Assembly (NCBI RefSeq): GCF_000225525.1
Contig: NZ_AGBF01000043.1
Coordinates: 1-43,872 of the forward strand
DNA length: 43,872 nucleotides
Reading direction: 5' to 3'
From: Streptomyces zinciresistens K42
GTDB taxonomy: Bacteria > Actinomycetota > Actinomycetes > Streptomycetales > Streptomycetaceae
Shown here: positions 34,759 through 43,157 of the stretch, piece by piece
Layout: each line of letters begins with the position of its first letter
Position numbering within the stretch: position 1 is the stretch's first letter
Notes under the pieces: model-generated
Seen by the model: only the letters and a program-made list of their open reading frames with translations
Told to the model about the DNA's origin: nothing
Database searches by the model: none
Program-made: the position numbers and the translations under genes

Positions 34759-35838
34759 ATGGCCGACACCTCCCTTGACCTCACGCTGGACGCCGCCCGG
34801 CTCACCGCGCGGCTCGTCGACTTCCCGTCCGTCAGCGGCACCGAGCAGCCCCTGGCCGACGCCGTCGAGCAGGCGCTGCGGACCCTGCCGCACCTGACGG
34901 TCGAGCGGTACGGCAACAACGTCGTGGCGCGCACGGACCTGGGGCGGGCGCAGCGGGTGATCCTCGCCGGGCACATCGACACCGTCCCCCTCGCGGACAA
35001 CGTGCCCTCGCGCCTCGACGAGGACGGCGTCCTGTGGGGCTGCGGCACCTGCGACATGAAGTCGGGCGTCGCGGTCCAGCTGCGCGTCGCCGCGACCGTC
35101 CCGGCCCCCAACCGCGACCTCACCTTCGTCTTCTACGACAACGAGGAGGTCGCCGCCGACCTCAACGGCCTCAAGCACCTCGCCGAGCACCGCCCGCACT
35201 GGCTGGAGGGCGACTTCGCGGTCCTGCTGGAGCCGTCCGACGGCGAGGTGGAGGGCGGCTGCCAGGGCACTCTGAGGGTGCTGCTGCGGACCACGGGCGA
35301 GCGCGCCCACTCCGCGCGCGGCTGGATGGGCTCCAACGCGATCCACGCGGCGGCGCCGATCCTCGCCCGGCTGGCCTCGTACGAGCCGCGCCGCCCGGTG
35401 ATCGACGGCCTGGAGTACCGCGAGGGCCTGAACGCCGTCGGTGTCTCGGGCGGCGTCGCGGGCAACGTCATCCCGGACGAGTGCGTCGTCACCGTGAACT
35501 TCCGGTACGCGCCCGACCGCACCGGGGAGGAGGCCGTCGCGCACGTGCGCGAGGTCTTCGCGGACTGCGGAGTCGAGGAGTTCGTGATCGACGACCACAG
35601 CGGCGGCGCCCTGCCGGGACTGTCCCACCCGGCCGCGGCGGCCTTCACGGCGGCCGTCGGCGGCACGCCCCGGCCCAAGTTCGGCTGGACGGACGTCTCG
35701 CGCTTCGCGTCCCTGGGCATCCCGGCCGTCAACTACGGCCCCGGCAACCCGCATCTGGCCCACAAGCGCGACGAACGGGTCGACACGGCGAAGATCCTCG
35801 CGGGCGAGGAGCGGCTGCGCGCCTGGCTCACCTCGTGA
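34759..35838 (+). CDS. dapE: Succinyl-diaminopimelate desuccinylase
   Basis: A 359-residue M20 metallohydrolase that removes succinate to give LL-diaminopimelate for lysine and peptidoglycan. Metal and catalytic residues are visible: His72 in AGHIDTVPLADN (with Asp74), Asp99 in GCGTCDMKSG, catalytic Glu129 and metal ligand Glu130 in FYDNEEVAAD. The dimerisation domain follows at about 175-290. It is the actinobacterial DapE subtype. The ATG at 34759 is divergent from the lysozyme-like gene; the 84-base gap must hold its promoter. Confidence 0.95.
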   Translation: MADTSLDLTLDAARLTARLVDFPSVSGTEQPLADAVEQALRTLPHLTVERYGNNVVARTDLGRAQRVILAGHIDTVPLADNVPSRLDEDGVLWGCGTCDMKSGVAVQLRVAATVPAPNRDLTFVFYDNEEVAADLNGLKHLAEHRPHWLEGDFAVLLEPSDGEVEGGCQGTLRVLLRTTGERAHSARGWMGSNAIHAAAPILARLASYEPRRPVIDGLEYREGLNAVGVSGGVAGNVIPDECVVTVNFRYAPDRTGEEAVAHVREVFADCGVEEFVIDDHSGGALPGLSHPAAAAFTAAVGGTPRPKFGWTDVSRFASLGIPAVNYGPGNPHLAHKRDERVDTAKILAGEERLRAWLTS

Positions 35839-35958
35839 GGCGGACGGGGTGCCCGGCGGGTTTCGGGCGCGGTGTCCCGGACATGCTGACGTCCCTCGTA
35901 TGTAACCCGCGCGGATCTACGATGAGGTCGAACGACCCGGCACACGGAGGGAGCGCAC

Positions 35959-36717
35959 ATGGCTACCGGTAACCCCGAGGGGAAGCAGCAGCCGCCCGAC
36001 GAGCAGAGGCTGGGCCCCGTGCTGCGCAGGCGCGACCAGGTGCAGACCGGCACCACCGACCAGCGGCTGCTGGACGAGCGCGCCCCCACGGACTGGGTCC
36101 ACACCGACCCCTGGCGCGTGCTGCGCATCCAGTCGGAGTTCATCGAGGGCTTCGGCACCCTCGCCGAACTGCCGCCCGCGATCAGTGTGTTCGGCTCCGC
36201 CCGGACACCGGCCGGCAGCGCCGAGTACGACGCCGGGGTCCGCCTCGGCCGGGGCCTGGTCGACGCGGGCTTCGCGGTGATCACCGGCGGCGGCCCCGGA
36301 GCCATGGAGGCCGCCAACAAGGGCGCCTGCGAGGCGGGCGGCATCTCGGTCGGCCTCGGCATCGAGCTCCCCTTCGAGCAGGGGCTCAACTCCTACGTCG
36401 ACATCGGCCTGAACTTCCGGTACTTCTTCGTCCGCAAGATGATGTTCGTCAAGTACGCCCAGGGCTTCGTGGTCCTGCCGGGCGGGCTCGGCACCCTCGA
36501 CGAGCTCTTCGAGGCGCTCACCCTCGTCCAGACGCAGAAGGTCACGCGCTTCCCGATCGTGCTGTTCGGCGCCGCGTACTGGGGCGGCCTGGTCGACTGG
36601 CTGAAGGACACCCTGGTGGCCGAGGGCAAGGCGTCCGAGAAGGACCTCCTGCTCTTCCACGTCACCGACGACGTGGACGAGGCCGTCGCCCTCGTGTCCA
36701 AGGAGGCCGGCCGCTAG
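35959..36717 (+). CDS. LOG family protein (TIGR00730 type)
   Basis: A 252-residue Rossmann-like protein of the lysine-decarboxylase-like/LOG group. It has SVFGSARTPAGS, GGGPGAMEAANKGA and the signature PGGLGTLDELFE. Such proteins are phosphoribohydrolases that release bases from nucleoside 5'-monophosphates (cytokinin activation in plants). The first 50 residues are a polar extension. The ATG at 35959 follows GGAGGG. In M. tuberculosis Rv1205 holds the same place after dapE. The natural substrate here is unknown. Confidence 0.92.
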   Translation: MATGNPEGKQQPPDEQRLGPVLRRRDQVQTGTTDQRLLDERAPTDWVHTDPWRVLRIQSEFIEGFGTLAELPPAISVFGSARTPAGSAEYDAGVRLGRGLVDAGFAVITGGGPGAMEAANKGACEAGGISVGLGIELPFEQGLNSYVDIGLNFRYFFVRKMMFVKYAQGFVVLPGGLGTLDELFEALTLVQTQKVTRFPIVLFGAAYWGGLVDWLKDTLVAEGKASEKDLLLFHVTDDVDEAVALVSKEAGR

Positions 36718-36785
36718 GGCGTGCTTCGAAAGCCCCGCCTGCCCGGCGGCGTCTGGCACGCACGCTCGCCGCGTTGTCGGGATCA

Positions 36786-36808
36786 CCCCGATACATCCGG
36801 TATCGGGG
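36786..36808. terminator. Terminator between the LOG gene and folP
   Basis: A perfect 9-bp stem (36786-36794 with 36800-36808, CCCCGATAC arm) and a 5-base loop in the convergent gap 36718-36894; usable on both strands. Confidence 0.7.
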
Positions 36809-36894
36809 CGACCCTCCGTCTTGCGATCGCACGCACCAGGGCGGCCACCGGCTCAGGAGGGTCGCGGGGGAGCGGCACCGCGGGGGCGCGTGTC

Positions 36895-37755
36895 CTACGC
36901 CAGCCCCCGCCGGGCCACCGCGGGAGCGCGGTGGCCCGCGATCGAGGCCACCATGTCCAGCACCTGCCGGGTCTCGCCCACCTCGTGGACGCGGTAGACC
37001 CGCGCACCCAGCCAGGCCGACACCGCGGTCGTCGCGAGCGTCCCGAGGACGCGCTCCTTGACCGGCCGGTCCAGCGTCTCCCCGACGAAGTCCTTGTTCG
37101 ACAGGGAGACCAGCACAGGCCACCCCGTCTCCACCATCTCGCCGAGCCGCCGCGTCGCCTCCAGGCTGTGCCGGGTGTTCTTCCCGAAGTCGTGCCCCGG
37201 GTCGATCATGATCGACTCCCTGGGCACCCCCAGGGCCAGCGCCCGCTCCGCGAGTCCCACCGTCACCCGCAGGATGTCCGCCATGACGTCGTCGTACGTC
37301 ACCCGGTGCGGCCGGGTCCGCGGCTCGGCGCCGCCCGCGTGCGTGCACACCAGCCCCGCGCCGTAGCGGGCGGCGACCTCCGCGAGGCCCGGGTCCACCC
37401 CGCCCCACGCGTCGTTCAGCACGTCGGCGCCCGCCTCGCACACCGCGGCCCCGACCTCGGCACGCCAGGTGTCCACGCTGATCACGACCTCCGGGAAGCG
37501 CCGCCGGACCTCGGCCACGAACCCGACCGTGCGCCGCGCCTCCTCCTCGGCGCTCACCTCGTCCCCCGGTCCCGCCTTGACCCCGCCGATGTCGACGATC
37601 GCGGCCCCCTCGGCCACGGCCTGCTCCACGCGCGCGAGGGCGGGCTCGTCGCGGAACGTCGCCCCCTGGTCGTAGAAGGAGTCCGGGGTCCGGTTCACGA
37701 TCGCCATGATCACCGGCTCGTGCGTGCCGAACTCACGCCTGCCCAGCCTGAGCAT
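36895..37755 (-). CDS. folP: Dihydropteroate synthase family protein, FolP2 type
   Basis: A 286-residue TIM-barrel of the pterin-binding family. Dihydropteroate synthase motifs are present in altered form: MAIVNRTPDSFYD (normally GILNVTPDSFSDGG), VDIGGVKAGPG (normally DVGGESTRPG), ISVDTWRAEV, INDPGHDFGKN and a late RVHEVGETRQ. This variant and the neighbours (LOG, DivIVA-like, Tag) match mycobacterial folP2 (Rv1207), whose M. leprae form lacks dihydropteroate synthase activity, so a folate role is doubtful. The ATG at 37755 has an AGGAGAGG site; the longer open frame upstream looks non-coding. Confidence 0.9.
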   Translation of the reverse strand: MLRLGRREFGTHEPVIMAIVNRTPDSFYDQGATFRDEPALARVEQAVAEGAAIVDIGGVKAGPGDEVSAEEEARRTVGFVAEVRRRFPEVVISVDTWRAEVGAAVCEAGADVLNDAWGGVDPGLAEVAARYGAGLVCTHAGGAEPRTRPHRVTYDDVMADILRVTVGLAERALALGVPRESIMIDPGHDFGKNTRHSLEATRRLGEMVETGWPVLVSLSNKDFVGETLDRPVKERVLGTLATTAVSAWLGARVYRVHEVGETRQVLDMVASIAGHRAPAVARRGLA

Positions 37756-37893
37756 CCCCTGTGACCTCTCCTCGATCGTGCCGGTCCGTCCCGGCCTTCG
37801 GGCCGCCTGCGACCCTAACCGCCAGCCTCGCATGGCACGATCGTCCCCTGACACACTCGACCGCTCGCATCACCGACCGTGGGGGCCACCGCG

Positions 37894-38250
37894 ATGGTTA
37901 TGTTCTTGTTCCTGGTCGTCGCGCTGGCCGTCGTCGTCGCCGCGGTGACCCTCGCCGTGGTGGGCGGCGGCGACGGCGAGGGACCGCTGCCCGACGTGGC
38001 GCCCGAGCACCTCCAGGACGCGCTGCCCCCGGACCGCCCGGTCGTCCGGACCGACGTGGAGAGCCTGCGCTTCCCGCTGGCCGCCCGCGGCTACCGCATG
38101 GCCGACGTCGACGACGCCCTGACCCGCCTGGGCGCCGAACTCGCCGAGCGCGACTCCCGCATCGCCGACCTGGAGTCCGCGCTGTCCGGCGCCCGTGCCC
38201 CGGGCCACCGTGTGCCGATGGACAAGCCCGCCCCGGAGGACGAGCAGTGA
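37894..38250 (+). CDS. Membrane-anchored DivIVA-domain protein
   Basis: A 118-residue protein: an N-terminal membrane helix (about 3-24, LFLVVALAVVVAAVTLAVV), a short linker, and LRFPLAARGYRMADVDDALT followed by a helical ELAERDSRIADLESALS, a short DivIVA/Wag31-like motif. DivIVA domains bind curved membrane at poles and septa. Its place between folP2 and tag matches Rv1209. ATG 37894 is preceded by GGGGG; another ATG lies 6 bases on. The stop overlaps the tag start (GTGA). Confidence 0.85.
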   Translation: MVMFLFLVVALAVVVAAVTLAVVGGGDGEGPLPDVAPEHLQDALPPDRPVVRTDVESLRFPLAARGYRMADVDDALTRLGAELAERDSRIADLESALSGARAPGHRVPMDKPAPEDEQ

Positions 38251-38834
38251 GCGAGGGCGCGGCGGTCGCGGGCGCGGACGGCGCCCTGCGCTGCCCCTGG
38301 GCCCTGTCCACCGCGGACTACGTGGCGTACCACGACGAGGAGTGGGGCCGCCCGGTCCACGGCGACCAGGCCCTCTTCGAACGCCTCAGCCTGGAGGCAT
38401 TCCAGTCGGGCCTGTCCTGGATCACGATCCTGCGCCGCCGCGAGGGCTTCCGCGCCGCCTTCGCGGGCTTCCGCATCGCCGAGGTCGCGGCCTTCGCGGA
38501 CGCCGACCGGGAGCGCCTGCTCCGGGACGCGGGCATCATCCGCAACCGGGCGAAGATCGACGCGACCCTGGCCAACGCGCGCGTGCTCGCCGAGTGGGCG
38601 CCCGGCGAGCTGGACGAGCTGATCTGGTCCCACGCCCCGGACCCGGCCGGCCGCCCCGCGCCCAGGACCCTGGCCGACGTGCCCGCCGTCACCCCGGAGT
38701 CGACGGCCCTGTCCAAGGCCCTGAAGAAGCGGGGACTGCGGTTCGTGGGGCCCACCACCGCGTACGCCCTGATGCAGGCGTGCGGCCTGGTGGACGACCA
38801 CCTGCGGGAGTGCGCCGCACGCGGCGCCGGGTGA
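38247..38834 (+). CDS. tag: DNA-3-methyladenine glycosylase I
   Basis: A 195-residue base-excision repair enzyme that removes 3-methyladenine from alkylated DNA. The zinc ligands are all there: Cys16 (RCPWA), His29 (AYHDEEWG), His185 and Cys189 (DDHLREC), matching Cys4, His17, His175 and Cys179 of E. coli Tag. Glu50 in LSLEAFQSGLSW corresponds to catalytic Glu38. GTG 38247 overlaps the stop of the DivIVA-like gene and has GGAGG in front, so the two are co-translated. Confidence 0.96.
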   Translation: MSEGAAVAGADGALRCPWALSTADYVAYHDEEWGRPVHGDQALFERLSLEAFQSGLSWITILRRREGFRAAFAGFRIAEVAAFADADRERLLRDAGIIRNRAKIDATLANARVLAEWAPGELDELIWSHAPDPAGRPAPRTLADVPAVTPESTALSKALKKRGLRFVGPTTAYALMQACGLVDDHLRECAARGAG

Positions 38835-38858
38835 GGGGCCGGGTCCGCCGCGGCGGGC

Positions 38859-39662
38859 TCACCGGCCCAGGTACCTCGGCCTCTCCTTGTCCACGAAGGC
38901 CCGCACCGCGATCGCGTGGTCCTCGGAGGACCCCGCGCGCGTCTGCAGCTCGTCCTCCTTCTCCAGGGTCTCCTCCAGGGAGTGCGACAGCCCGAAGGCC
39001 GTCGCCTCCTTGATCGCCGCGTACGCCACCGTCGGCCCCTCGGCCAGGGCGCGCGCCACCTTCTCGGCCTCCGCGCGCAGCTCCCCGGCAGGCACCACGC
39101 GGTGGGCGACACCCAGCTCGTACGCCTCCCGCGCCGTGATGTTGCGCGGGAAGAGCAGCAGGTCGGCGGCGCGGCCCGGTCCGACGACCCGCGGCAGCGT
39201 CCAGGAGATCCCGGAGTCCGCGGTGAGGGCGACCCCGGCGAACGAGGTGTTGAACGCGGCCGTGTCCGCCACCACCCGGTAGTCCGCCGCCAGCGCGAAG
39301 CCGAAGCCGGCGCCGGCCGCGACGCCGTTGACCCCGGCGACGACGGGCTTCGCCATCCCGGCCAGCGCGCGCACGATCGGGTTGTAGTGCTCCCGCACGG
39401 TGCTCATGGTCTCGCCCGAGCCGGTCTCCCGGTCCGCCGTCAGCAGGCCGATGTGCTCCTTGAGGTCCTGCCCCACGCAGAACGCGCGCTCCCCGGCCGC
39501 CGTCAGCAGCACGGCCCGTACGGCGCCGTCGTCCGCGGCGGCCCGGACCGCGTCCCGCAGGGCGACCTTGGCGGCGACGTTCAGCGCGTTCATCGCCTCC
39601 GGGCGGTTCAGCGTGATCGTCGCCAGTCCGTCGCTCACCTCGTAGAGCACGGTGTCGGCCAT
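38859..39662 (-). CDS. Enoyl-CoA hydratase/isomerase family protein, PaaG-like
   Basis: A 267-residue crotonase. The oxyanion-hole region AGERAFCVGQDLKEH and GVNGVAAGAGFGFALAADYR are typical. ADSGISWTLPRVVG resembles the PaaG isomerase motif, where the Asp is catalytic, more than the two-glutamate active site of enoyl-CoA hydratase. It may isomerise ring-1,2-epoxyphenylacetyl-CoA or an enoyl-CoA. No other phenylacetate genes are near. ATG 39662 follows GGAGGGGA. It converges tightly on tag, 24 bases apart. Confidence 0.9.
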   Translation of the reverse strand: MADTVLYEVSDGLATITLNRPEAMNALNVAAKVALRDAVRAAADDGAVRAVLLTAAGERAFCVGQDLKEHIGLLTADRETGSGETMSTVREHYNPIVRALAGMAKPVVAGVNGVAAGAGFGFALAADYRVVADTAAFNTSFAGVALTADSGISWTLPRVVGPGRAADLLLFPRNITAREAYELGVAHRVVPAGELRAEAEKVARALAEGPTVAYAAIKEATAFGLSHSLEETLEKEDELQTRAGSSEDHAIAVRAFVDKERPRYLGR

Positions 39663-40039
39663 GGCGTATCCCCTCCGGGTGTCGCGGCTCGGCGGCGTAC
39701 TCGTCGGTACGCCTCGTCTGAGGACAGCATGGCGGAGATCACAGGCGACGGCTCCGGCCGGACGTGTGACCTGCGTCAAACGAATCCTGGCCGGTTCCGT
39801 ACGGCCGAAGTGCGTGCGGTGGCGCAGTATCGCAGTCCCATCGCCGAATTGGGTGGTTTTGCTCGCGCGCGTTGTCCAAGCGATGCCGACTGATGTTGGT
39901 CATCGGGTCCTGAGATGCGGGATAATGGCCGGGAAGCAATGTGTTCGATGCCGGTCACGCGTGTCCCACGCGTGACACGCGTGCCCTCCATGGGGCCGCC
40001 GGCTTTGGCGATGAGCTGGTTTCAGGAAGGGGTACGAGC
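39663..40039. other. Intergenic region upstream of the DUF3117 gene
   Basis: About 375 bases with no gene. It separates the divergent crotonase and DUF3117 genes. A candidate promoter for the latter is TTGGTC (39896-39901) and GATAAT (39921-39926), spaced 19 bases. Three copies of CACGCGTG follow. The crotonase promoter could not be placed. Confidence 0.5.
39955..39983. repeat. Three CACGCGTG octamers, two as a 9-bp inverted repeat
   Basis: TCACGCGTG (39955-39963) and CACGCGTGA (39967-39975) are exact inverse copies with a 3-base spacer, directly followed by a third CACGCGTG (39976-39983). They lie about 30-60 bases downstream of the candidate -10, that is, probably in the leader RNA or at an operator. 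Confidence 0.65.
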
Positions 40040-40207
40040 ATGGCGGCCATGAAGCCGCGGACGGGCGATGGCCCGCTCGAGGTGACCAAGGAGGGGCGGG
40101 GCATCGTCATGCGCGTTCCGCTCGAAGGCGGCGGTCGGCTCGTCGTCGAGCTGACCCCTGACGAGGCCGACGCGCTCGGCGACGCCCTCAAGAAGGTCGT
40201 CGGCTGA
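40040..40207 (+). CDS. DUF3117 small protein
   Basis: A 55-residue protein: MAAMKPRTGDGPLEVTKEGR, then GIVMRVPLEGGGRLVVELTP, and a helical end DEADALGDALKKVVG. It matches DUF3117, a short family found throughout Actinobacteria, with Rv1211 in the same place after tag. Function unknown; the family shows no membrane segment or metal motif. ATG 40040 follows AGGAAGGGG. It is probably transcribed alone, with its own promoter and a downstream hairpin. Confidence 0.9.
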   Translation: MAAMKPRTGDGPLEVTKEGRGIVMRVPLEGGGRLVVELTPDEADALGDALKKVVG

Positions 40208-40235
40208 CGCGGGCGCGACCCTACCCTTTCGGTGG

Positions 40236-40260
40236 CCCCGGCATTCCTCATCCGCCGGGG
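40236..40260 (+). terminator. Terminator-like hairpin after the DUF3117 gene
   Basis: A 7-bp stem (CCCCGGC 40236-40242 with GCCGGGG 40254-40260) and an 11-base loop, in the 88-base convergent gap before the O-methyltransferase stop. Confidence 0.5.
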
Positions 40261-40295
40261 TCGCTGCTTTGTCCGGCGGATCGTGCCCGCGGCTC

Positions 40296-40928
40296 TCAGC
40301 GCTTCACGGCGCAGAGCAGTCCGTCCCCGACGGGCAGCAGCGACGGCACCAGCTCCTGGCTCTCGCGCACCGCGCGCAGCAGCTCCCGGACCCGTATCAC
40401 CTCGGTGGGCTGCGGCCCCGAGTCGACGGTGCGCCCGTTGGTGAAGGCGCCCTCGAACACGACGAGCCCGCCGGGCCTCAGCAGACGCAACGATTCAGCG
40501 AGATAGTCGAGGAACTCCAGCCGGTCGCCGTCGCAGAAGACCAGGTCGTAACCGGCGTCGGCGAGGCGGGGCAGGACGTCCAGGGCGCGGCCGGGGATGA
40601 AGCGGGCGCGGTTGCTGGCGAAGCCGGCGGCCCGGAACGCCTGGCGGGCGAACTGCTGGTGCTCCGGCTCGGGGTCCACGGTGGTCAGCACGCCGTCCGG
40701 GCGCATGCCGTGCAGGAGGTGGATCCCGGAGACACCGGTACCGGTGCCGATCTCCGCGACCGCCTTGGCGTCCGCGGCGGCGGCCAGCAGACTCAGCGCG
40801 GCGCCCGTGCCGGGCGACACCGAGCGCAGTCCCGCCTCGCGGGCCCGGTCACGGGCCCAGAGCAGGACGTCGTCCTCGGCGACGTAGGCGTCGGCGAACG
40901 CCCAGCTCGTCTGCCGGTTGCCGGTAAT
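40296..40928 (-). CDS. O-methyltransferase, Rv1220c-like, with probable AUU start
   Basis: A class I SAM-dependent methyltransferase of about 210 residues. SAM motif [11 protein letters not shown], acidic DPEPEH, and [11 protein letters not shown] metal/substrate region match the catechol-type family 3 methyltransferases and Rv1220c beside mycobacterial sigE. The only conventional start in frame, GTG 40820, would cut away [17 protein letters not shown] and the following helix, which the family has. Upstream of it the frame stays open but has no ATG, GTG or TTG back past 41,000. An AGGAG sits six bases before ATT at 40928, so AUU is the likeliest start. A GTC lies just before it. Substrate unknown. 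Confidence 0.85.
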   Translation of the reverse strand: MTGNRQTSWAFADAYVAEDDVLLWARDRAREAGLRSVSPGTGAALSLLAAAADAKAVAEIGTGTGVSGIHLLHGMRPDGVLTTVDPEPEHQQFARQAFRAAGFASNRARFIPGRALDVLPRLADAGYDLVFCDGDRLEFLDYLAESLRLLRPGGLVVFEGAFTNGRTVDSGPQPTEVIRVRELLRAVRESQELVPSLLPVGDGLLCAVKR

Positions 40929-41157
40929 GACCCTCTCCTGTCCCCGTGGTTGCCTGGGCGTGACTGTATCCGCTGCGGCCGGGAACCCGCAGATGGGACC
41001 GCGCGTTGAGAGGGGTGGGAAGAGGAGTGGGGGGACACGGTTGGATCACGACGGCGAGCGGGGCCCTGAGCGGGCCGCGGAGCGGGCGGACCAGGGGTCT
41101 CAGCCCCCATCAAATTCTCGTAAAACCGCTTATCCGGAGCTAACGGGCGAGGTGGCT

Positions 41158-41928
41158 ATGGTAGGGGCTCCACTGGACACCACCAGAGCCGACAGGGGAG
41201 GTGCGGCTGCGCCTGTGGATCGCAGGGGAACGCTCCGGCGCTTCCTCGGATCGGCGGGCAGGCCGAAATCCGTGAACGACACCGCTGACCACAGTCACGC
41301 CGGCGACTTCGCCCAGACCGCGAGCTTCTCCACCGACGCGGACGGGCAGGCGTGGACTCCGCCCACCTGGGAGGAGATCGTCAGCACGCACAGCGGCCGG
41401 GTCTACCGCCTGGCGTACCGCCTCACGGGTAACCAGCACGACGCCGAGGACCTCACGCAGGAGGTCTTCGTCCGCGTCTTCCGCTCCCTGTCGACCTACA
41501 CACCCGGCACCTTCGAGGGCTGGCTGCACCGCATCACCACGAACCTCTTCCTGGACATGGTCCGCCGCAAGCAGCGCATCCGTTTCGACGCGCTCGGCGA
41601 CGACGCGGCCGAGCGGCTCCCCAGCAAGGAGCCCACGCCCCAGCAGATCTTCAACGACGCCCACTTCGACGCGGACGTCCAGCAGGCGCTCGACACCCTC
41701 GCGCCCGAGTTCCGCGCCGCGGTCGTCCTGTGCGACATCGAGGGCCTGTCCTACGAGGAGATCGCCGCGACGCTGGGCGTCAAGCTCGGCACCGTGCGCT
41801 CCCGGATCCACCGCGGGCGCTCGCAGCTGCGCAAGGCCCTCGCCCACCGCTCGCCGGAGGCGCGCGCCGAGCGCCGCTCCTTCGTGCCGCGTGTGGCCGC
41901 TCTGGGAGGAGGGGGCGCGACCGCGTGA
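41158..41928 (+). CDS. sigE: ECF RNA polymerase sigma factor, SigE type
   Basis: A 256-residue extracytoplasmic-function sigma factor. Region 2 is [20 protein letters not shown] through [14 protein letters not shown]; region 4 is [20 protein letters not shown] with the helix-turn-helix [20 protein letters not shown]. The first 75 residues are a Ser/Thr/Asp-rich extension, longer than minimal ECF factors, as in Rv1221. ATG 41158 has GAGGTG just ahead; a more upstream frame is open but looks non-coding. The stop overlaps the anti-sigma gene (GTGA). It probably answers envelope stress, based on the mycobacterial counterpart. It should not be confused with the different S. coelicolor SigE of the CseBC system. 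Confidence 0.92.
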   Translation: MVGAPLDTTRADRGGAAAPVDRRGTLRRFLGSAGRPKSVNDTADHSHAGDFAQTASFSTDADGQAWTPPTWEEIVSTHSGRVYRLAYRLTGNQHDAEDLTQEVFVRVFRSLSTYTPGTFEGWLHRITTNLFLDMVRRKQRIRFDALGDDAAERLPSKEPTPQQIFNDAHFDADVQQALDTLAPEFRAAVVLCDIEGLSYEEIAATLGVKLGTVRSRIHRGRSQLRKALAHRSPEARAERRSFVPRVAALGGGGATA

Positions 41929-42896
41929 GTGGCTCCCGACCCGACCCCGCCGAACGGCTCCTGGCCGAGCAGCACCTCGGCGACCGGCTCTCCGCGCTCG
42001 TCGACGGAGAACTCGGTCACGAGGCGCGCGAACGTGTCCTCGCGCACCTGGCGACCTGCGCCAGGTGCAAGTCGGAGGTCGACGCCCAGCGCCGGCTGAA
42101 GAACGTCTTCGCGGAGGCGGCCCCGCCGCCGCCCTCCGAGAGCTTCCTCGCCCGCCTCCAGGGCCTTCCCGGCGGAGGCGACCTGGACGGCGGCGGACCG
42201 CCGCTGGGCGGGGGAGGGTTCGGACAGCTGACCGGCCGGCCCGGTGCCGGGGGTGTCTTCGGCACCAAGCGCGACGAGGGCTTCCCGTTCGGCTACGTGC
42301 CCGCGCACACCCGCGCCCCGGCGCTCCCGGCCGCCGAGCGCGGCTTCCGCACCCATCCCGTGGGCGGCCGTCAGGACGCCGACCGCTTCGCCTCCTCGCG
42401 GATGCGGTTCGCGTTCGTCGCGGCCGGCGCGGTGTCGCTGGCCGCCCTGGCCCTCGGCGGTGTCACCACCAGCGCGCCCGCCGACGTGGAGGCACGCGGC
42501 GGCTCGGGCGGCAGCAACGTCACCCCGGCGCGCACCCAGGGCGGCGGTACCGCGACCACCCCCGACAGCCAGCGCCGCCGTGGCGGGGGACCCCTGCTCG
42601 CCCAGGGCCAGGGCCAGCGGTCGCAGGAGACCCGGGTCGCCCCGACCCAGGTGTCGGCCCCGCTGCTGCCCGGCATGCCGGTCCGGCCCGCCGACATGAC
42701 GATGGACACCCTGACGGCACCCGTGGTGGCGGGCGCCGCCGCCATGTCCCCGCTGATACGTCCGCTCAGCGCCGCGCCTCCGCTCACGCTGACCTCGTGG
42801 TCCCCGGACACCGGGATCACGGCCCTCCCCTCGCTGTCCGCCGCACCCGCCCCCGAGGCGACGCCCTTCCCGTCCTTCCCTCCCGCCGGGCGCTGA
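41925..42896 (+). CDS. Zinc-binding anti-sigma factor, RseA-like
   Basis: A 323-residue protein, translationally coupled to the sigma gene. The ZAS motif is clear: His41-X3-Cys45-X2-Cys48 (HLATCARC), with His32 upstream, in an N-terminal helical domain ([20 protein letters not shown]) that binds ECF sigma factors. A Gly/Pro-rich linker follows, then a membrane helix at about 161-180 ([19 protein letters not shown]) and an extracellular Pro/Ser/Thr-rich tail. The mycobacterial partner is RseA (Rv1222), which is released by proteolysis; the presence of a transmembrane segment suggests regulated cleavage here too. Confidence 0.9.
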   Translation: MSGSRPDPAERLLAEQHLGDRLSALVDGELGHEARERVLAHLATCARCKSEVDAQRRLKNVFAEAAPPPPSESFLARLQGLPGGGDLDGGGPPLGGGGFGQLTGRPGAGGVFGTKRDEGFPFGYVPAHTRAPALPAAERGFRTHPVGGRQDADRFASSRMRFAFVAAGAVSLAALALGGVTTSAPADVEARGGSGGSNVTPARTQGGGTATTPDSQRRRGGGPLLAQGQGQRSQETRVAPTQVSAPLLPGMPVRPADMTMDTLTAPVVAGAAAMSPLIRPLSAAPPLTLTSWSPDTGITALPSLSAAPAPEATPFPSFPPAGR

Positions 42897-42912
42897 CCCG
42901 GCCTCTCTGCGC

Positions 42913-42951
42913 AGCGGCCCACGAACCTGGTTGAATCCGGGGTGGGCCGCT
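42913..42951. terminator. Hairpin between the anti-sigma and HtrA-like genes
   Basis: A perfect 10-bp stem (42913-42922 with 42942-42951, AGCGGCCCAC arm) and a 19-base loop, 17 bases past the anti-sigma stop. There is no T-tract. The rest of the 261-base gap shows no gene and probably contains the htrA-like promoter. Confidence 0.5.
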
Positions 42952-43157
42952 CGCCGTGCTCGTCCGCCGGGTGCGCGTGGTCCACGAGCCGCGGTGACCT
43001 CGGACGCCGAGCGCCGGACGGGGAGCGGCACGGAGCCGCCGGTATCCGCAGGGATCCCGCGGCGACAGCGCGGAGTCGAGCAGGCATGCGGGCGCCGGGG
43101 CGTGCCGGGAGGCGGCCCGCCCGTCTGCCGCGGTCAGCAGGGAGCGGGAAGCACAGC

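Noticed and set aside
40918..41157. An 80-codon upstream extension of the sigma factor
   Set aside because: It overlaps the divergent O-methyltransferase start, has no conserved sequence, and ATG 41158 has a good ribosome site.
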